From: Paenibacillus_E sp964253085
GTDB lineage: Bacteria; Bacillota; Bacilli; Paenibacillales; NBRC-103111
Reading direction: 5' to 3'
Assembly: GCF_964253085.1 (NCBI RefSeq)
Contig: NZ_CAXUQH020000001.1
Coordinates: forward strand, 7,006,001 to 7,070,000
Length of the DNA stretch: 64,000 nt
In this document: in pieces, positions 51,412 to 60,644 of the stretch
Numbering within the stretch: position 1 is the first letter of the stretch
Layout: every line of letters begins with the position of its first letter
The notes under the pieces: generated by a model
What the model was told of the DNA's origin: nothing
What the model saw: only the letters and a program-made list of their open reading frames with translations
Databases searched by the model: none
Translations under genes and position numbers: made by a program

Positions 51412-51540
51412 AACTGGATTTCCTCCCGTTAAATTTGGATTTTAAGGTAATTTCCACGCTTTTCTCTGCAATTAGCTGGAGGAAATCCAGCTATTCTATT
51501 AAATCCTGCCAAATCGTCCTAAATAGCTGGAGGAAATCCA
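51412..51540. repeat. Intergenic palindromic repeat with TGGAGGAAATCCA core
   Basis: AGCTGGAGGAAATCCA begins at 51474 and 51525 (period 51), with an inverted copy CTGGATTTCCTCC at 51414-51426. The 51474 copy is a full hairpin, AGCTGGA-GGAAA-TCCAGCT. It resembles the 51-bp pair at 38.05 kb. Non-coding, between ku and gerAB. Confidence 0.6.
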
Positions 51541-51604
51541 CTTAATTCGCATCTCCCATCTCTACTAGCTAATCCAGTCAATTCTTCTCTGCTAACCAAG
51601 CTAC

Positions 51605-52708
51605 TCATCCTCGAGGAATCAGCTTTTTTCGTCTCAACAGTGCCAGCATGAGCAGAACCACAGGCAATACAACCATAAAAATAGGGAAAATGTACGGAAC
51701 AGCTATCTTCAAAGGGAAAATGATCGTTATCTCCTCATAATTCACAGGTATGAAGGTTAAAAGCATCACAACGATAGCGGTAATCCAGGTGACGATCTTC
51801 CAATTGCTCAAGCCGAGCAGTTGTGTCGTTCCATAACTCGCTACAAATAAATACAGCGCCAATTTGGTGAATATACTCATGATCCAGATGGTAACGACAA
51901 TCGCATCCAGATTCTCAATAATGCCGCCAATGGATATGGAACGGACGATCATGAGCATGGGATAGGGATAACCAGCAGCGACATTAGGGCCGAACATCAA
52001 GATGCTGACGATCATCGATAACATGGTAAGCACACCTGAAAGCATGACACCTCTTACGGCATATCGAACAGTGTTCTTCCGCTTACCAACAAAAGCGATC
52101 AACATCATAATCATAATGCAATCTCCTAAGAAAGCGGCTGTCGGTAACGCACCTTTCATTAGGATCATCATGTCATTATCTAAGTAAATCGGAAGAAGTC
52201 GATCCCAATTCAATTGATTAATACTAAGAAACATTGGGCCCAACACGCAGAGTAAGATAATCGGCCCTGTAACTTCACAAATACGTGCCAATACACCAAC
52301 GCCATGTAAGGTAGGGTACAATACGACGAGAAGCATTGGCACCTGAATCACATAGAGAGGAGTTTTGGGCATAATGGTCCCTGTAATAAATAAGCCGAAT
52401 TGTCTCAAAATCACGGTAAGTATGACAAGCCACACTAAGATGTAGAGGGCAGAAATTAAGCCGCCAAACCATTTCCCTAGCAGAATCCGATTATATTCGA
52501 CTACGGTCAGACCAGGGAACATCGTACTGAGTTTGCCACATATATAAGCAACGAGCATCCCTGCTACTGTCGCGATTATGATGGAAATCCACGCGTCCTG
52601 TTTGGCAATTTGAGCAGCAGGAGCAATCGTGAGAAGTATAGTCATAATAATTTGCATGCTAACCATCATCCAGAATATTTGCCGGTTCGATAATGCCATA
52701 TCACTCAT
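51605..52708 (-). CDS. GerAB-type spore germination permease
   Basis: A 367-residue member of the endospore germination permease family (GerAB/GerBB/GerKB), with ten predicted membrane segments. MALSNRQIFWMMVSMQIIMT, ISIIIATVAGMLVAYICGKL, and GGIIENLDAIVVTIWIMSIF fit. It forms the nutrient-sensing membrane subunit of a germinant receptor in the inner spore membrane. The ATG at 52708 follows AGGTGG; an upstream GTG adds four residues. Order of the operon is A-C-B. Confidence 0.85.
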   Translation of the reverse strand: MSDMALSNRQIFWMMVSMQIIMTILLTIAPAAQIAKQDAWISIIIATVAGMLVAYICGKLSTMFPGLTVVEYNRILLGKWFGGLISALYILVWLVILTVILRQFGLFITGTIMPKTPLYVIQVPMLLVVLYPTLHGVGVLARICEVTGPIILLCVLGPMFLSINQLNWDRLLPIYLDNDMMILMKGALPTAAFLGDCIMIMMLIAFVGKRKNTVRYAVRGVMLSGVLTMLSMIVSILMFGPNVAAGYPYPMLMIVRSISIGGIIENLDAIVVTIWIMSIFTKLALYLFVASYGTTQLLGLSNWKIVTWITAIVVMLLTFIPVNYEEITIIFPLKIAVPYIFPIFMVVLPVVLLMLALLRRKKLIPRG

Positions 52709-52724
52709 TGATGACCCCACCTAT

Positions 52725-53879
52725 CTATCTCTGACCGGTCATGAAAGGAAAATTCGATATACCCGGTCTCTGAATGGTGCTTTTCACTTCCAGCTGAACG
52801 TCCATCGTTGGAAAGATAGTGCTCCAATTCGCTTTGGCCTGCTTCCATTCCCGCGGATATTTTTTATGAAAAGCCCGGGCAAAGCCGAGTACGTCCGCCT
52901 TTTGATCATGTTGTAATTGTTGCAACGTCTCCCTCAAAATCTCTTTAATCTTCTTATCGAACGGCTCTTCTAACTTTCTCATATTGTCAGAGCCGTTAGC
53001 GAGGAGAAGCTGGGTCGAACTTTGAACGACATCCGCTTCTAAATCCAATTTAACAGTCATTTTCCAAATACCGTTTTCAATCGAAGGATGAAGATGGAGA
53101 TCCGTGGTAATGATTTTGATCACCACTTTCCCAACCGCTTCATGTTCGGTGAGCGTAATATTACGGCCCAGATCTTCATGAATAAACAACCGAATTCCCA
53201 TTTGCTCATCTCGAGATAGAAAACAAGCTAGTTTCCCCTCTTTAATCACCGACATTCCTTCTACGGTCAGAATCGTTTTTTTAGCTTGATTCGAGATCAA
53301 TTTGCTCCTATTCGCAACCGGCAGCAGGAAAGCACCGGATTCCCCACCTAATACTTCCTCGATATCATGCATGGTAGCAGACTGAATCAATGGCTTCTGC
53401 GAAAGTTTAATTAAGGTTTCATAGGTATTAGGATCATTCTGCGCTTCTAACAGTTCCTTAGCTGTTCCTCTGCATACAAAGAAATTAGCCTGTTCCCGTG
53501 GTTGAATATCCCTGAATAAGAAATCGAAATCATCAAACATCCCGCTCCGAGCCAATTTTTCCCCAAAGAAGTAAGCTTTGGCATGCCCCCAAGAGAAATA
53601 GCGAGGAAACTTCTTTTGTAATTCCGATAACGCATCTGGCATGGAGTTTCCTTTGGACGATACCGTGTACACATTACCTTCCCCAGTACCTCCTTCTCCC
53701 GCAGAAGCAGCAGGATTCGGTATGAAGACTTGAACAGTCACTTCAATTTCATCTTCTGTGCTCTTGTCGATCCCAGCGGCTATGATAAAAGCCATGTCAT
53801 TCACCTCGACACGATCCCAACAACCAGTTAAGAGCAGGACACACAGTGAAATGACTGGAACAGATACGTATAACCTCAT
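52725..53879 (-). CDS. GerAC-type germinant receptor lipoprotein
   Basis: A 384-residue Ger(x)C family lipoprotein. The signal peptide ends in the lipobox LLLTGC (Cys at about residue 20), followed by WDRVEVND. AKAYFFGEKLARSGMFDDFD, IQPREQANFFVCRG, and FARAFHKKYPREWKQAKANW are family motifs. It is lipid-anchored on the outer face of the inner spore membrane and works with the A and B subunits encoded on either side. Confidence 0.88.
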   Translation of the reverse strand: MRLYVSVPVISLCVLLLTGCWDRVEVNDMAFIIAAGIDKSTEDEIEVTVQVFIPNPAASAGEGGTGEGNVYTVSSKGNSMPDALSELQKKFPRYFSWGHAKAYFFGEKLARSGMFDDFDFLFRDIQPREQANFFVCRGTAKELLEAQNDPNTYETLIKLSQKPLIQSATMHDIEEVLGGESGAFLLPVANRSKLISNQAKKTILTVEGMSVIKEGKLACFLSRDEQMGIRLFIHEDLGRNITLTEHEAVGKVVIKIITTDLHLHPSIENGIWKMTVKLDLEADVVQSSTQLLLANGSDNMRKLEEPFDKKIKEILRETLQQLQHDQKADVLGFARAFHKKYPREWKQAKANWSTIFPTMDVQLEVKSTIQRPGISNFPFMTGQR

Positions 53880-53899
53880 AGCTAGCCACTCCTAACCGC

Positions 53900-55426
53900 T
53901 TAATTCTCATTCCGTTCATCCGAATGCTCGCGCTGCCTATTCAAATTATTCTTATCAGCATAAAAGGCAGGACGTGTATTCATTTTGCTAATGGGAGCAC
54001 GAAGCAAAACATCTTTGATTCCTTTGGGATAAATCGGGGCAAGTGGAGCCAAATAAGGTACACCGAAAGAACGGAGTATACACAGATGACTAATGATTAA
54101 CAGCAGCCCCAGAATAAGACCAAATAAACCTAAGATGCCGGATAGAATCATAATTGGAAAACGAAGAATTCGTAAGGAGATACCCGCCGAGTATTGCGGC
54201 ATCATAAACGAGGAAATGCCCGTAATGGCTACGACCATAACCATAGGAGCAGATACTAATCCTGCTTGGATAGCCGCTTGTCCAATGACGAGTGCGCCAA
54301 CGATACTAACGGCTGAACCAACTTGTCTAGGTAGACGAACACCTGCTTCACGTAAAGCTTCAAAGGTGACTTCCATAAACAATGCTTCGACCAAGGCTGG
54401 GAAAGGGATTTCCTCCCGAGATTTAGCAACTCGAAGAAGCAATGTCGTAGGCACCATTTCATGATGAAACGTTAACACAGCCACATAGATCGCCGGAGCT
54501 AACATCGCAATTAGAAAAAAAGTGTAACGAAGCCAACGTATGAGGCTCCCAATAAGGAAACGTTGATAATAATCTTCAGGAGACTGCATGAGGGACCAAA
54601 ATGTAGTTGGAGCAATGAGAGCAATGGGCGTATTATCCGTAATAATAACAACGCGGCCTTCTAACAAGCTTGATACAGCAACATCAGGGCGTTCCGTTGT
54701 TTGTAATTGGGGAAAAGGCGAATAGATGTTGTTCTCGATCAATTCTTCGATGTAGCCGCTCTCAAGTACCCCATCCAGCTTGATTCGGGAGATTCGCTCC
54801 GAAACCTTACTTATGATTTCTGGTTTGGCAATCCCCTGGATGTAGGCCATTGTGACATCTGTCTTCGAATAATTACCGAGAGTGAAGGAAACGAATTTCA
54901 ACGCAGGTGTCTTTAACCTTTTTCGAATTAATGACGTATTCACGACTAAGGATTCTACAAAACCCTCGCGAGGACCACGGACAACAGACTCTGCTAATGG
55001 CTCTTCTACTGCCCTACCTTCAAATTGCGATAACTCAATAGATAATGCCCCTTCGATCATGTCTAACAGTAGAACCGCCTTACCTCCAAGCACTTCATCG
55101 ATAACTTCACCAATTATGCGCAGTTCTTTAAAATCTGACACCGAAATGCAGCTCATCACCTTGTCCATGGATGCCACGGTTTCTGTGCTAGCTTTCTTAA
55201 GAGGTTCAAGAACATGACCATCAAGCAGCTCAACATTCACCATTCCCCGTAAATAGAGGACGGATGCTTGTCGGCCACTCTCCAGATGTATCGATGCGAA
55301 AATAACATCATCACAAGCTGTAAATAAGTTTTGCAAATGAAGGATATTCGAGGAAAGCTCAGTTGACACCAGGGTATGGTAAATTTCCTTGTCTATACTC
55401 GGATCCTCAGGAAAAGGTTGATACAT
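53900..55426 (-). CDS. GerAA-type germinant receptor protein
   Basis: A 508-residue spore germination A subunit. It has a soluble N-terminal domain (about 1-280) and four to five membrane segments (290-450). VVRGPREGFVESLVVNTSLI, PFPQLQTTERPDVAVSSLLE, and LPRQVGSAVSIVGALVIGQA are signatures. The ATG at 55426 has GGGGAG six bases upstream; a further upstream Met would add ten residues. First gene of the minus-strand ger operon, divergent from the ligase gene. Confidence 0.88.
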   Translation of the reverse strand: MYQPFPEDPSIDKEIYHTLVSTELSSNILHLQNLFTACDDVIFASIHLESGRQASVLYLRGMVNVELLDGHVLEPLKKASTETVASMDKVMSCISVSDFKELRIIGEVIDEVLGGKAVLLLDMIEGALSIELSQFEGRAVEEPLAESVVRGPREGFVESLVVNTSLIRKRLKTPALKFVSFTLGNYSKTDVTMAYIQGIAKPEIISKVSERISRIKLDGVLESGYIEELIENNIYSPFPQLQTTERPDVAVSSLLEGRVVIITDNTPIALIAPTTFWSLMQSPEDYYQRFLIGSLIRWLRYTFFLIAMLAPAIYVAVLTFHHEMVPTTLLLRVAKSREEIPFPALVEALFMEVTFEALREAGVRLPRQVGSAVSIVGALVIGQAAIQAGLVSAPMVMVVAITGISSFMMPQYSAGISLRILRFPIMILSGILGLFGLILGLLLIISHLCILRSFGVPYLAPLAPIYPKGIKDVLLRAPISKMNTRPAFYADKNNLNRQREHSDERNEN

Positions 55427-55606
55427 ACACAACTCCCCTTTAATACTCGCATTCATTTAAGTATTGTTATGCTCTCAAAATCACACGGCTATTCAGTTGT
55501 TACCAAAGCAGGAGTATTTTAACAAACAATCCATCACAACTTGCTTGAAAGCACCTTTATTGGTGAAGAATGGTAGGATAACGACAATGTAAAGGGGATA
55601 ATACCG

Positions 55607-56551
55607 TTGGATTTTAAACCAATCCTCCCATTCGAGCCTATTAGCACGAATGAATGGCCAGTTGGCACTCATTTTACGAGTCAAATCAAGTGGGATGGGG
55701 TAAGAATGCTGCTGTACTTCGACGGAAGTACGACCAAATTAATCAATCGCAGAACCAATGATCGAACCCTGCAATACCCGGAGTTAACGAATCCGCAGGC
55801 GTTCTGCTCAGCGAATTCAGTCATTTTAGATGGAGAGATTATCGCAATATCCGATGGCAAGCCCTCATTTTACCAGATCATGAAACGAGACAGCGCTAGG
55901 AAGTCAAGCACAGTGACTCGAGCCATGCAGCAAGTCCCCATCACTTACATGGTCTTTGATATCCTCTATTTAAATGGAGATTGGTTGATACATTTGAGCC
56001 TGAAAGAGAGACAAGCTATTTTAGAGTCCATCATGAAGCCGAACCACCAAGTCCAACTCGTCACAAATCATGATGATATGGAAGCACTATTCACGATTGT
56101 GAAGCAGCATGAATTAGAAGGCATTGTGATTAAGGACCTGACTAGCAGCTATGTCATCAACGGTAAGGATAAGCGATGGCTGAAGAAAAAAATTTTTAAG
56201 GATCTCTATGCCGTCGTAAGTGGTGTTACCTATAGAGGCAAGATCGTGAATTCCCTTTTATTAGGCTTATATGACGATCAGGGGCTGTTATGGTATATTG
56301 GCCACGCAGGTACTGGCAAACTTACCGTGAAAGACTGGCAACATGTCACCGAGATTGTTCAAAGCATGACAACGCTAGAGCGCCCTTTTATCAACGAACC
56401 TGAAAGGTCGAAAGAAGCGGTATGGATAACCCCGCAACTCGTTGTGAAAGTTAGCTATATGGAATGGACACATAACAAAACATTAAGACACCCGAGCATA
56501 CAATCTTTTATCCATATAGATAGCCAAGTATGCACCTTTAATCAGAATTAA
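55607..56551 (+). CDS. ligD: ATP-dependent DNA ligase, LigD ligase-domain type
   Basis: A 314-residue ATP-dependent ligase. The adenylated lysine is Lys28 in QIKWDGVR (motif I). ILDGEIIAISDGKP (motif III region), YMVFDILYLNGDWL (motif IIIa), LEGIVIKDL (motif IV), and RWLKKKIF (motif V) follow, then an OB fold. It starts at TTG, eight bases after AAAGGGG. It corresponds to the ligase half of LigD. In Bacillus LigD is one protein with a polymerase domain; here the polymerase is a separate gene at 58098. It acts with Ku in end joining. Confidence 0.9.
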   Translation: MDFKPILPFEPISTNEWPVGTHFTSQIKWDGVRMLLYFDGSTTKLINRRTNDRTLQYPELTNPQAFCSANSVILDGEIIAISDGKPSFYQIMKRDSARKSSTVTRAMQQVPITYMVFDILYLNGDWLIHLSLKERQAILESIMKPNHQVQLVTNHDDMEALFTIVKQHELEGIVIKDLTSSYVINGKDKRWLKKKIFKDLYAVVSGVTYRGKIVNSLLLGLYDDQGLLWYIGHAGTGKLTVKDWQHVTEIVQSMTTLERPFINEPERSKEAVWITPQLVVKVSYMEWTHNKTLRHPSIQSFIHIDSQVCTFNQN

Positions 56552-56568
56552 GTTGCTTGCCCACTCAT

Positions 56569-56609
56569 GAACATGCAGACTAGGGATTCCCTAATCGGCA
56601 TGTTTTTAG
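56569..56609 (+). terminator. Terminator after the ligase gene
   Basis: AACATGC...GCATGTT outer stem with an inner TAGGGATTCCCTA hairpin, followed by TTT. Confidence 0.65.
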
Positions 56610-56717
56610 TTTATAATTCGACTCATCCTTCCCCTCCCAAAAATTAAATCTATACAGACATCTATAAATTTGAGATATTTACATCTACATTCATTTGCTG
56701 TCTGCTGGGAGGATACC

Positions 56718-58010
56718 ATGATTTATTTAGCTATTATCATCTTTTTACTAACGATCACCTTCGTCATTTGGCAGCCGAAAGGCTTAAGCATTGGTTGGTC
56801 AGCATCGGCAGGAGCTTTGCTTGCCCTCGCTTTCCAAGTCGTTTCGCTGCAGGATGTCGCCACAGTTACAGGCATCGTGTGGAACGCGACGCTCGCTTTT
56901 GTCGGCATTATTTTGATCTCCATTATTTTAGATGGGATCGGCTTCTTCGAATGGTCCGCGCTCCACATGGCGCGCTTGGCCAAAGGCAATGGAAAACTTA
57001 TGTTCATCTACGTGATCCTGCTCGGGGCAGCGGTGTCGGCCTTTTTTGCGAACGATGGTGCCGCTCTGATCCTTACGCCTATCGTGTTGGCCATGGTCAG
57101 AGCTATGAAATTGCCGGATGCCGCCATTCTCCCTTTCATTATGGCGAGCGGCTTCATCGCAGACACCACGTCACTGCCATTTGTCATTAGTAATTTGGTA
57201 AACATCCTTTCTGCGGATTTTTTCGGGATCGATTTCGTCACCTATGCAAGCCGAATGTTCGTGACGAGTCTGTTCTCGTTAGGCGCAAGCTTGCTGGTTC
57301 TCTACCTTTTTTATCGCAAACAAATCCCTGAGAGCTATGATATCACGGAGCTGAGACGCCCAGCGGAAGCGATTAAAGATCTAAATCTGTTCCGTTTGTC
57401 TTGGTGGATTCTCGGCATCCTATTAGTAACCTATATCTGCAGCGGATTTATCCAAGTGCCCGTTTCCCTGCTCGTTGGGACTGCTGCTGTTGCCTTCCTC
57501 CTCATTGCCAGATCGAGCGAAGTGATGAATACGAGAAAGATTTTGAAAGAAGCTCCGTGGACGGTTGTCATCTTCTCCATCGGGATGTATGTGGTCGTCT
57601 ATGGGCTTAAAAATGTCGGTCTTACCGATGCGCTTGGGGAGCTTATCGACATCATTTCTGGTGAAGGTCTGTTCGTTGCCACGATAGGCATGGGATTCCT
57701 TGCAGCGATCCTTTCCTCGATCATGAACAATTTGCCGACTGTGTTGATAGATGCTTTAGCCATTCAAGGTACACAAACCGAGGGCATCCTCCGAGAAGCC
57801 CTTATTTATGCCAATGTCATCGGGACCGATCTAGGTCCAAAAATGACACCAATCGGTTCGCTTGCCACCCTGATTTGGCTTCATGTGCTTGCCAAAAAAG
57901 GGGTGAAAATCACGTGGGGCGGTTATATGAAAGCAGGCGTAATCCTGACGATCCCCACCTTACTTATCACGTTAATCGGTTTATACCTTTGGTTGCAGGT
58001 CATTTCCTGA
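56718..58010 (+). CDS. ArsB/NhaD-type ion transporter (arsenite/anion permease family)
   Basis: A 430-residue protein of the ArsB/NhaD superfamily with about eleven membrane segments. ILISIILDGIGFFEWSALHM, VSAFFANDGAALILTPIVLA, AAILSSIMNNLPTVLIDALA, and NVIGTDLGPKMTPIGSLATL are typical and match arsenical pump membrane proteins. No arsR or arsC is adjacent, so the substrate is uncertain. The ATG at 56718 follows GGGAGG; an upstream start adds 16 residues without support. It sits between the two LigD halves without obvious functional link. Confidence 0.8.
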   Translation: MIYLAIIIFLLTITFVIWQPKGLSIGWSASAGALLALAFQVVSLQDVATVTGIVWNATLAFVGIILISIILDGIGFFEWSALHMARLAKGNGKLMFIYVILLGAAVSAFFANDGAALILTPIVLAMVRAMKLPDAAILPFIMASGFIADTTSLPFVISNLVNILSADFFGIDFVTYASRMFVTSLFSLGASLLVLYLFYRKQIPESYDITELRRPAEAIKDLNLFRLSWWILGILLVTYICSGFIQVPVSLLVGTAAVAFLLIARSSEVMNTRKILKEAPWTVVIFSIGMYVVVYGLKNVGLTDALGELIDIISGEGLFVATIGMGFLAAILSSIMNNLPTVLIDALAIQGTQTEGILREALIYANVIGTDLGPKMTPIGSLATLIWLHVLAKKGVKITWGGYMKAGVILTIPTLLITLIGLYLWLQVIS

Positions 58011-58097
58011 TCTGCGGTAAAGGCTTTTGCGTGACTCCGTTTGAGAACCATTCACCTAGGAAATAATTGTGAATAAAAGCTCAGAAGGAGCGATTCC

Positions 58098-58994
58098 ATG
58101 CCTATGGCGTTCAAAGCAGAGAAAGCTAAGCTTCTCGTGGAGGGCAACGAGTTGACGATCACGAATCCGAATAAGCCGCTATGGCCTGATTTAGGCATTA
58201 CGAAGGCGGATTACTTGACGACATTAAGTGCGCTCTCACCCTACCTCCTACGTTACTGCCGTAATCGCCACTTAACGACGATTCGATTCCCTCATGGGTA
58301 TGATGATAAGTCCTTTTATCAGAAAAATGCCCCTAATCCTGTGCCGAGCTTCGTTAAGCTAGCCCCGCTAGATGGTATTAACTATGTGAATTTGGACTCC
58401 TTATCTACGCTCATGTGGCTTGGGAATCTGACTTGCTTGGAATTTCATCCTTCCTTCCATTACATCGGGGAGACCAATCCCGCAGAATGGCTGATTGATA
58501 TTGATCCAACCTTGGAAGAAGAACCTCGCATCATGGAGGCTGCTCTTATCATCGGTGAAGTGCTTGACTCGCTGCGTATTCAGTCGGTCCCCAAAACCTC
58601 AGGTGCAACAGGTGTACAAATTTACATTCCAATTCAACCTGGTTATACGTTCGAGGAGCTCCGAAGTGTTGGTCAATTCATCGCTACTTATGCCGTCAAC
58701 AAGCACCCGAAGCTATTTACAATCGAGCGCTTAAAGAAAAATCGCGGTGATAAGATCTATATTGACTACCTCCAGCACTGGTATGGAAAAACACTATCAG
58801 CTCCCTATACGCCGCGCGCCAAAAAGGACGCGACTGTTTCAACGCCCTTGTTTTGGAAAGAAGTTGAGCTTCGCCCAAGCATTTACGAGTTTAATCAACT
58901 AACGATAATGAATCGGTTACGTACCTACGGGGATCTGATTGATCGTGTTCCACCCCAGAATTTAGATGCAATTTTAACCAAATTAAAAGAGTAG
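58098..58994 (+). CDS. LigD polymerase-domain protein (archaeo-eukaryotic primase family)
   Basis: A 298-residue NHEJ polymerase of the LigD Pol type, which fills gaps or adds ribonucleotides at broken ends. The catalytic aspartates are in WLIDIDPT (Asp134, Asp136) and KIYIDYLQ (Asp223). GYDDKSFYQKNAPNPVPSF and TSGATGVQIYIPI are family motifs. It lacks the ligase and phosphoesterase domains, which are separate or absent. AGAAGGAG precedes the ATG. Ku and the ligase are elsewhere in the window. Confidence 0.9.
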   Translation: MPMAFKAEKAKLLVEGNELTITNPNKPLWPDLGITKADYLTTLSALSPYLLRYCRNRHLTTIRFPHGYDDKSFYQKNAPNPVPSFVKLAPLDGINYVNLDSLSTLMWLGNLTCLEFHPSFHYIGETNPAEWLIDIDPTLEEEPRIMEAALIIGEVLDSLRIQSVPKTSGATGVQIYIPIQPGYTFEELRSVGQFIATYAVNKHPKLFTIERLKKNRGDKIYIDYLQHWYGKTLSAPYTPRAKKDATVSTPLFWKEVELRPSIYEFNQLTIMNRLRTYGDLIDRVPPQNLDAILTKLKE

Positions 58995-59016
58995 TTCTAA
59001 TTAGAACTACTCTTTT
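58985..59016. terminator. Bidirectional terminator between LigD-Pol and cardiolipin synthase
   Basis: AAAAGAGTAGTTC and GAACTACTCTTTT form a 13-bp stem around a six-base loop, with A and T runs on both sides. It overlaps the end of the plus-strand gene and lies at the end of the minus-strand gene. Confidence 0.88.
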
Positions 59017-59020
59017 TTAA

Positions 59021-60454
59021 TCAAAATAATGGAGACAACAATCGCGCAATCCTCTCTTTTCTTTTCTCACTCCGCGACCTCATCTCAAATTCAGTTCGTT
59101 TAACTTCCGTACAAGCCTCCAAATCCATCTCAAAATCGCTCTCCAAGCGGGAAATTACCTTTCCATCAAACATCACGGCATTTAATTCGAAGTTACTGAA
59201 AAAGCTGCGCATATCCACGTTAGCCGTACCCACCGTCGCCATGATGTCATCCACGATAATCACCTTGGCATGAATAAACCCTTTCCGATACAAATAGAAT
59301 CGGACGCCTACTTGTAATAATTCCTGTAGATAGGACTTTGACGCATATTGGACAATGGCAGAATCCGCTTTGAATGGAAGAATGATACGCACATCAACAC
59401 CACTGATTGCGGCAGTTTTGAGGGCCATCGTGATGCTGGGATCGGGAATGAAATATGGTGTTGTAATCCAAATCCGGTTCTTCGCCGCAATCAATCCTGC
59501 AAAATACATTTCCTGAATCGCATCCCATCTGGCATCAGGACCACTAGAAATAACCTGAACGAACGAAGGCTCCTGTTCGGAATGAGCTGGAAAATAGCGG
59601 TTTCCCACCAAGCTTTCCCCACTTACGAAAAACCAGTCCGTCAGAAAGGTGCGCTGTAAATCATATACCGCGTCCCCATGCAGCATGACGTGCGTATCTC
59701 GCCAGAAACCAAGCTTAGGGTCCCCACCAAGGTATTCATTCCCGATATTAATGCCTCCAACGAAACCAACCAAACCATCGACAACCACAATTTTGCGATG
59801 GTTCCGATAATTCAACCGTTTATCAAAGAAAGCAATCAGCGGTTTTAAGAAAGGTTTTACATCAATGCCCGCACGCTTCAATGAAGTAATGTAAGCCTTA
59901 GAAAGCGTGTGACTGCCAACACCATCGTAAATGACCCTTACAGCTACCCCTGCCTTTGCTTTAGCAATCAATGCTTCTAGAAACCTCCTGCCAATCGCAT
60001 CATCGCGAATGGTATAGAATTCGAAGTGAATATGATCTCGTGCCTTCCCTATCTCTTCAAGCATTGCTTCGTACGTAACGTCTGCATTCGTCAGTATGCC
60101 AACTCGGTTCAATTCGGTAATCGGTGCACGAGGCACTTGACGCAGCCAATCTCGCAGACGCTGTTCCCCCGGTAAGAAGCTCTCCTCGCCTTTTTTTGAG
60201 TCTAAGCTGACTTTGTACGGAACGCCCTGGATCTCTTGTTTATCCGTGTTATCGCTGCCATGTCCATGAACTTTCTTCCGCCGAGCATATTCCCTTGCAA
60301 TGAAATAATACATAATAAATCCAATAATTGGAAAAATAAACAAAATACTCAGCCATGCTATTGACTTTGCTGGCCTTTTATACTCACAAATTAAAATCGT
60401 AGCTGCCTGAAATATAAATAACAACAGTAATAGAATGATCCATACCAACAACAT
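59021..60454 (-). CDS. cls: Cardiolipin synthase
   Basis: A 477-residue phospholipase D-type synthase. Two N-terminal membrane segments (about 2-22 and 32-53) precede two HKD motifs: RNHRKIVVVDGLVGFVGG (His219, Lys221, Asp226) and GFIHAKVIIVDDIMATVGTA (His395, Lys397, Asp402). It condenses phosphatidylglycerol to cardiolipin in the membrane. Full length, alone on its strand between two plus-strand genes. Confidence 0.93.
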   Translation of the reverse strand: MLLVWIILLLLLFIFQAATILICEYKRPAKSIAWLSILFIFPIIGFIMYYFIAREYARRKKVHGHGSDNTDKQEIQGVPYKVSLDSKKGEESFLPGEQRLRDWLRQVPRAPITELNRVGILTNADVTYEAMLEEIGKARDHIHFEFYTIRDDAIGRRFLEALIAKAKAGVAVRVIYDGVGSHTLSKAYITSLKRAGIDVKPFLKPLIAFFDKRLNYRNHRKIVVVDGLVGFVGGINIGNEYLGGDPKLGFWRDTHVMLHGDAVYDLQRTFLTDWFFVSGESLVGNRYFPAHSEQEPSFVQVISSGPDARWDAIQEMYFAGLIAAKNRIWITTPYFIPDPSITMALKTAAISGVDVRIILPFKADSAIVQYASKSYLQELLQVGVRFYLYRKGFIHAKVIIVDDIMATVGTANVDMRSFFSNFELNAVMFDGKVISRLESDFEMDLEACTEVKRTEFEMRSRSEKRKERIARLLSPLF

Positions 60455-60644
60455 CAGCTCCTATCCCTACATCTTCATGCTGAGATAGCTTTTGCCAAGG
60501 CCTTCGACGCTATACCTTTTCCTTCCAACGAAACCAATACAAATAAAATTTTCCAACTTTCGTAATAAAATCCTGTCGTTTCGCAGAACATAATCTACGC
60601 ATTCTTATTTCTTCAACTTGATCAAGGCAGGAGGTGCCTCTCGC

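Noticed and set aside
56718..58010. Arsenic resistance operon
   Set aside because: Only the ArsB/NhaD-type permease is present; no arsR, arsC or arsA adjacent, so an arsenic operon is not supported.
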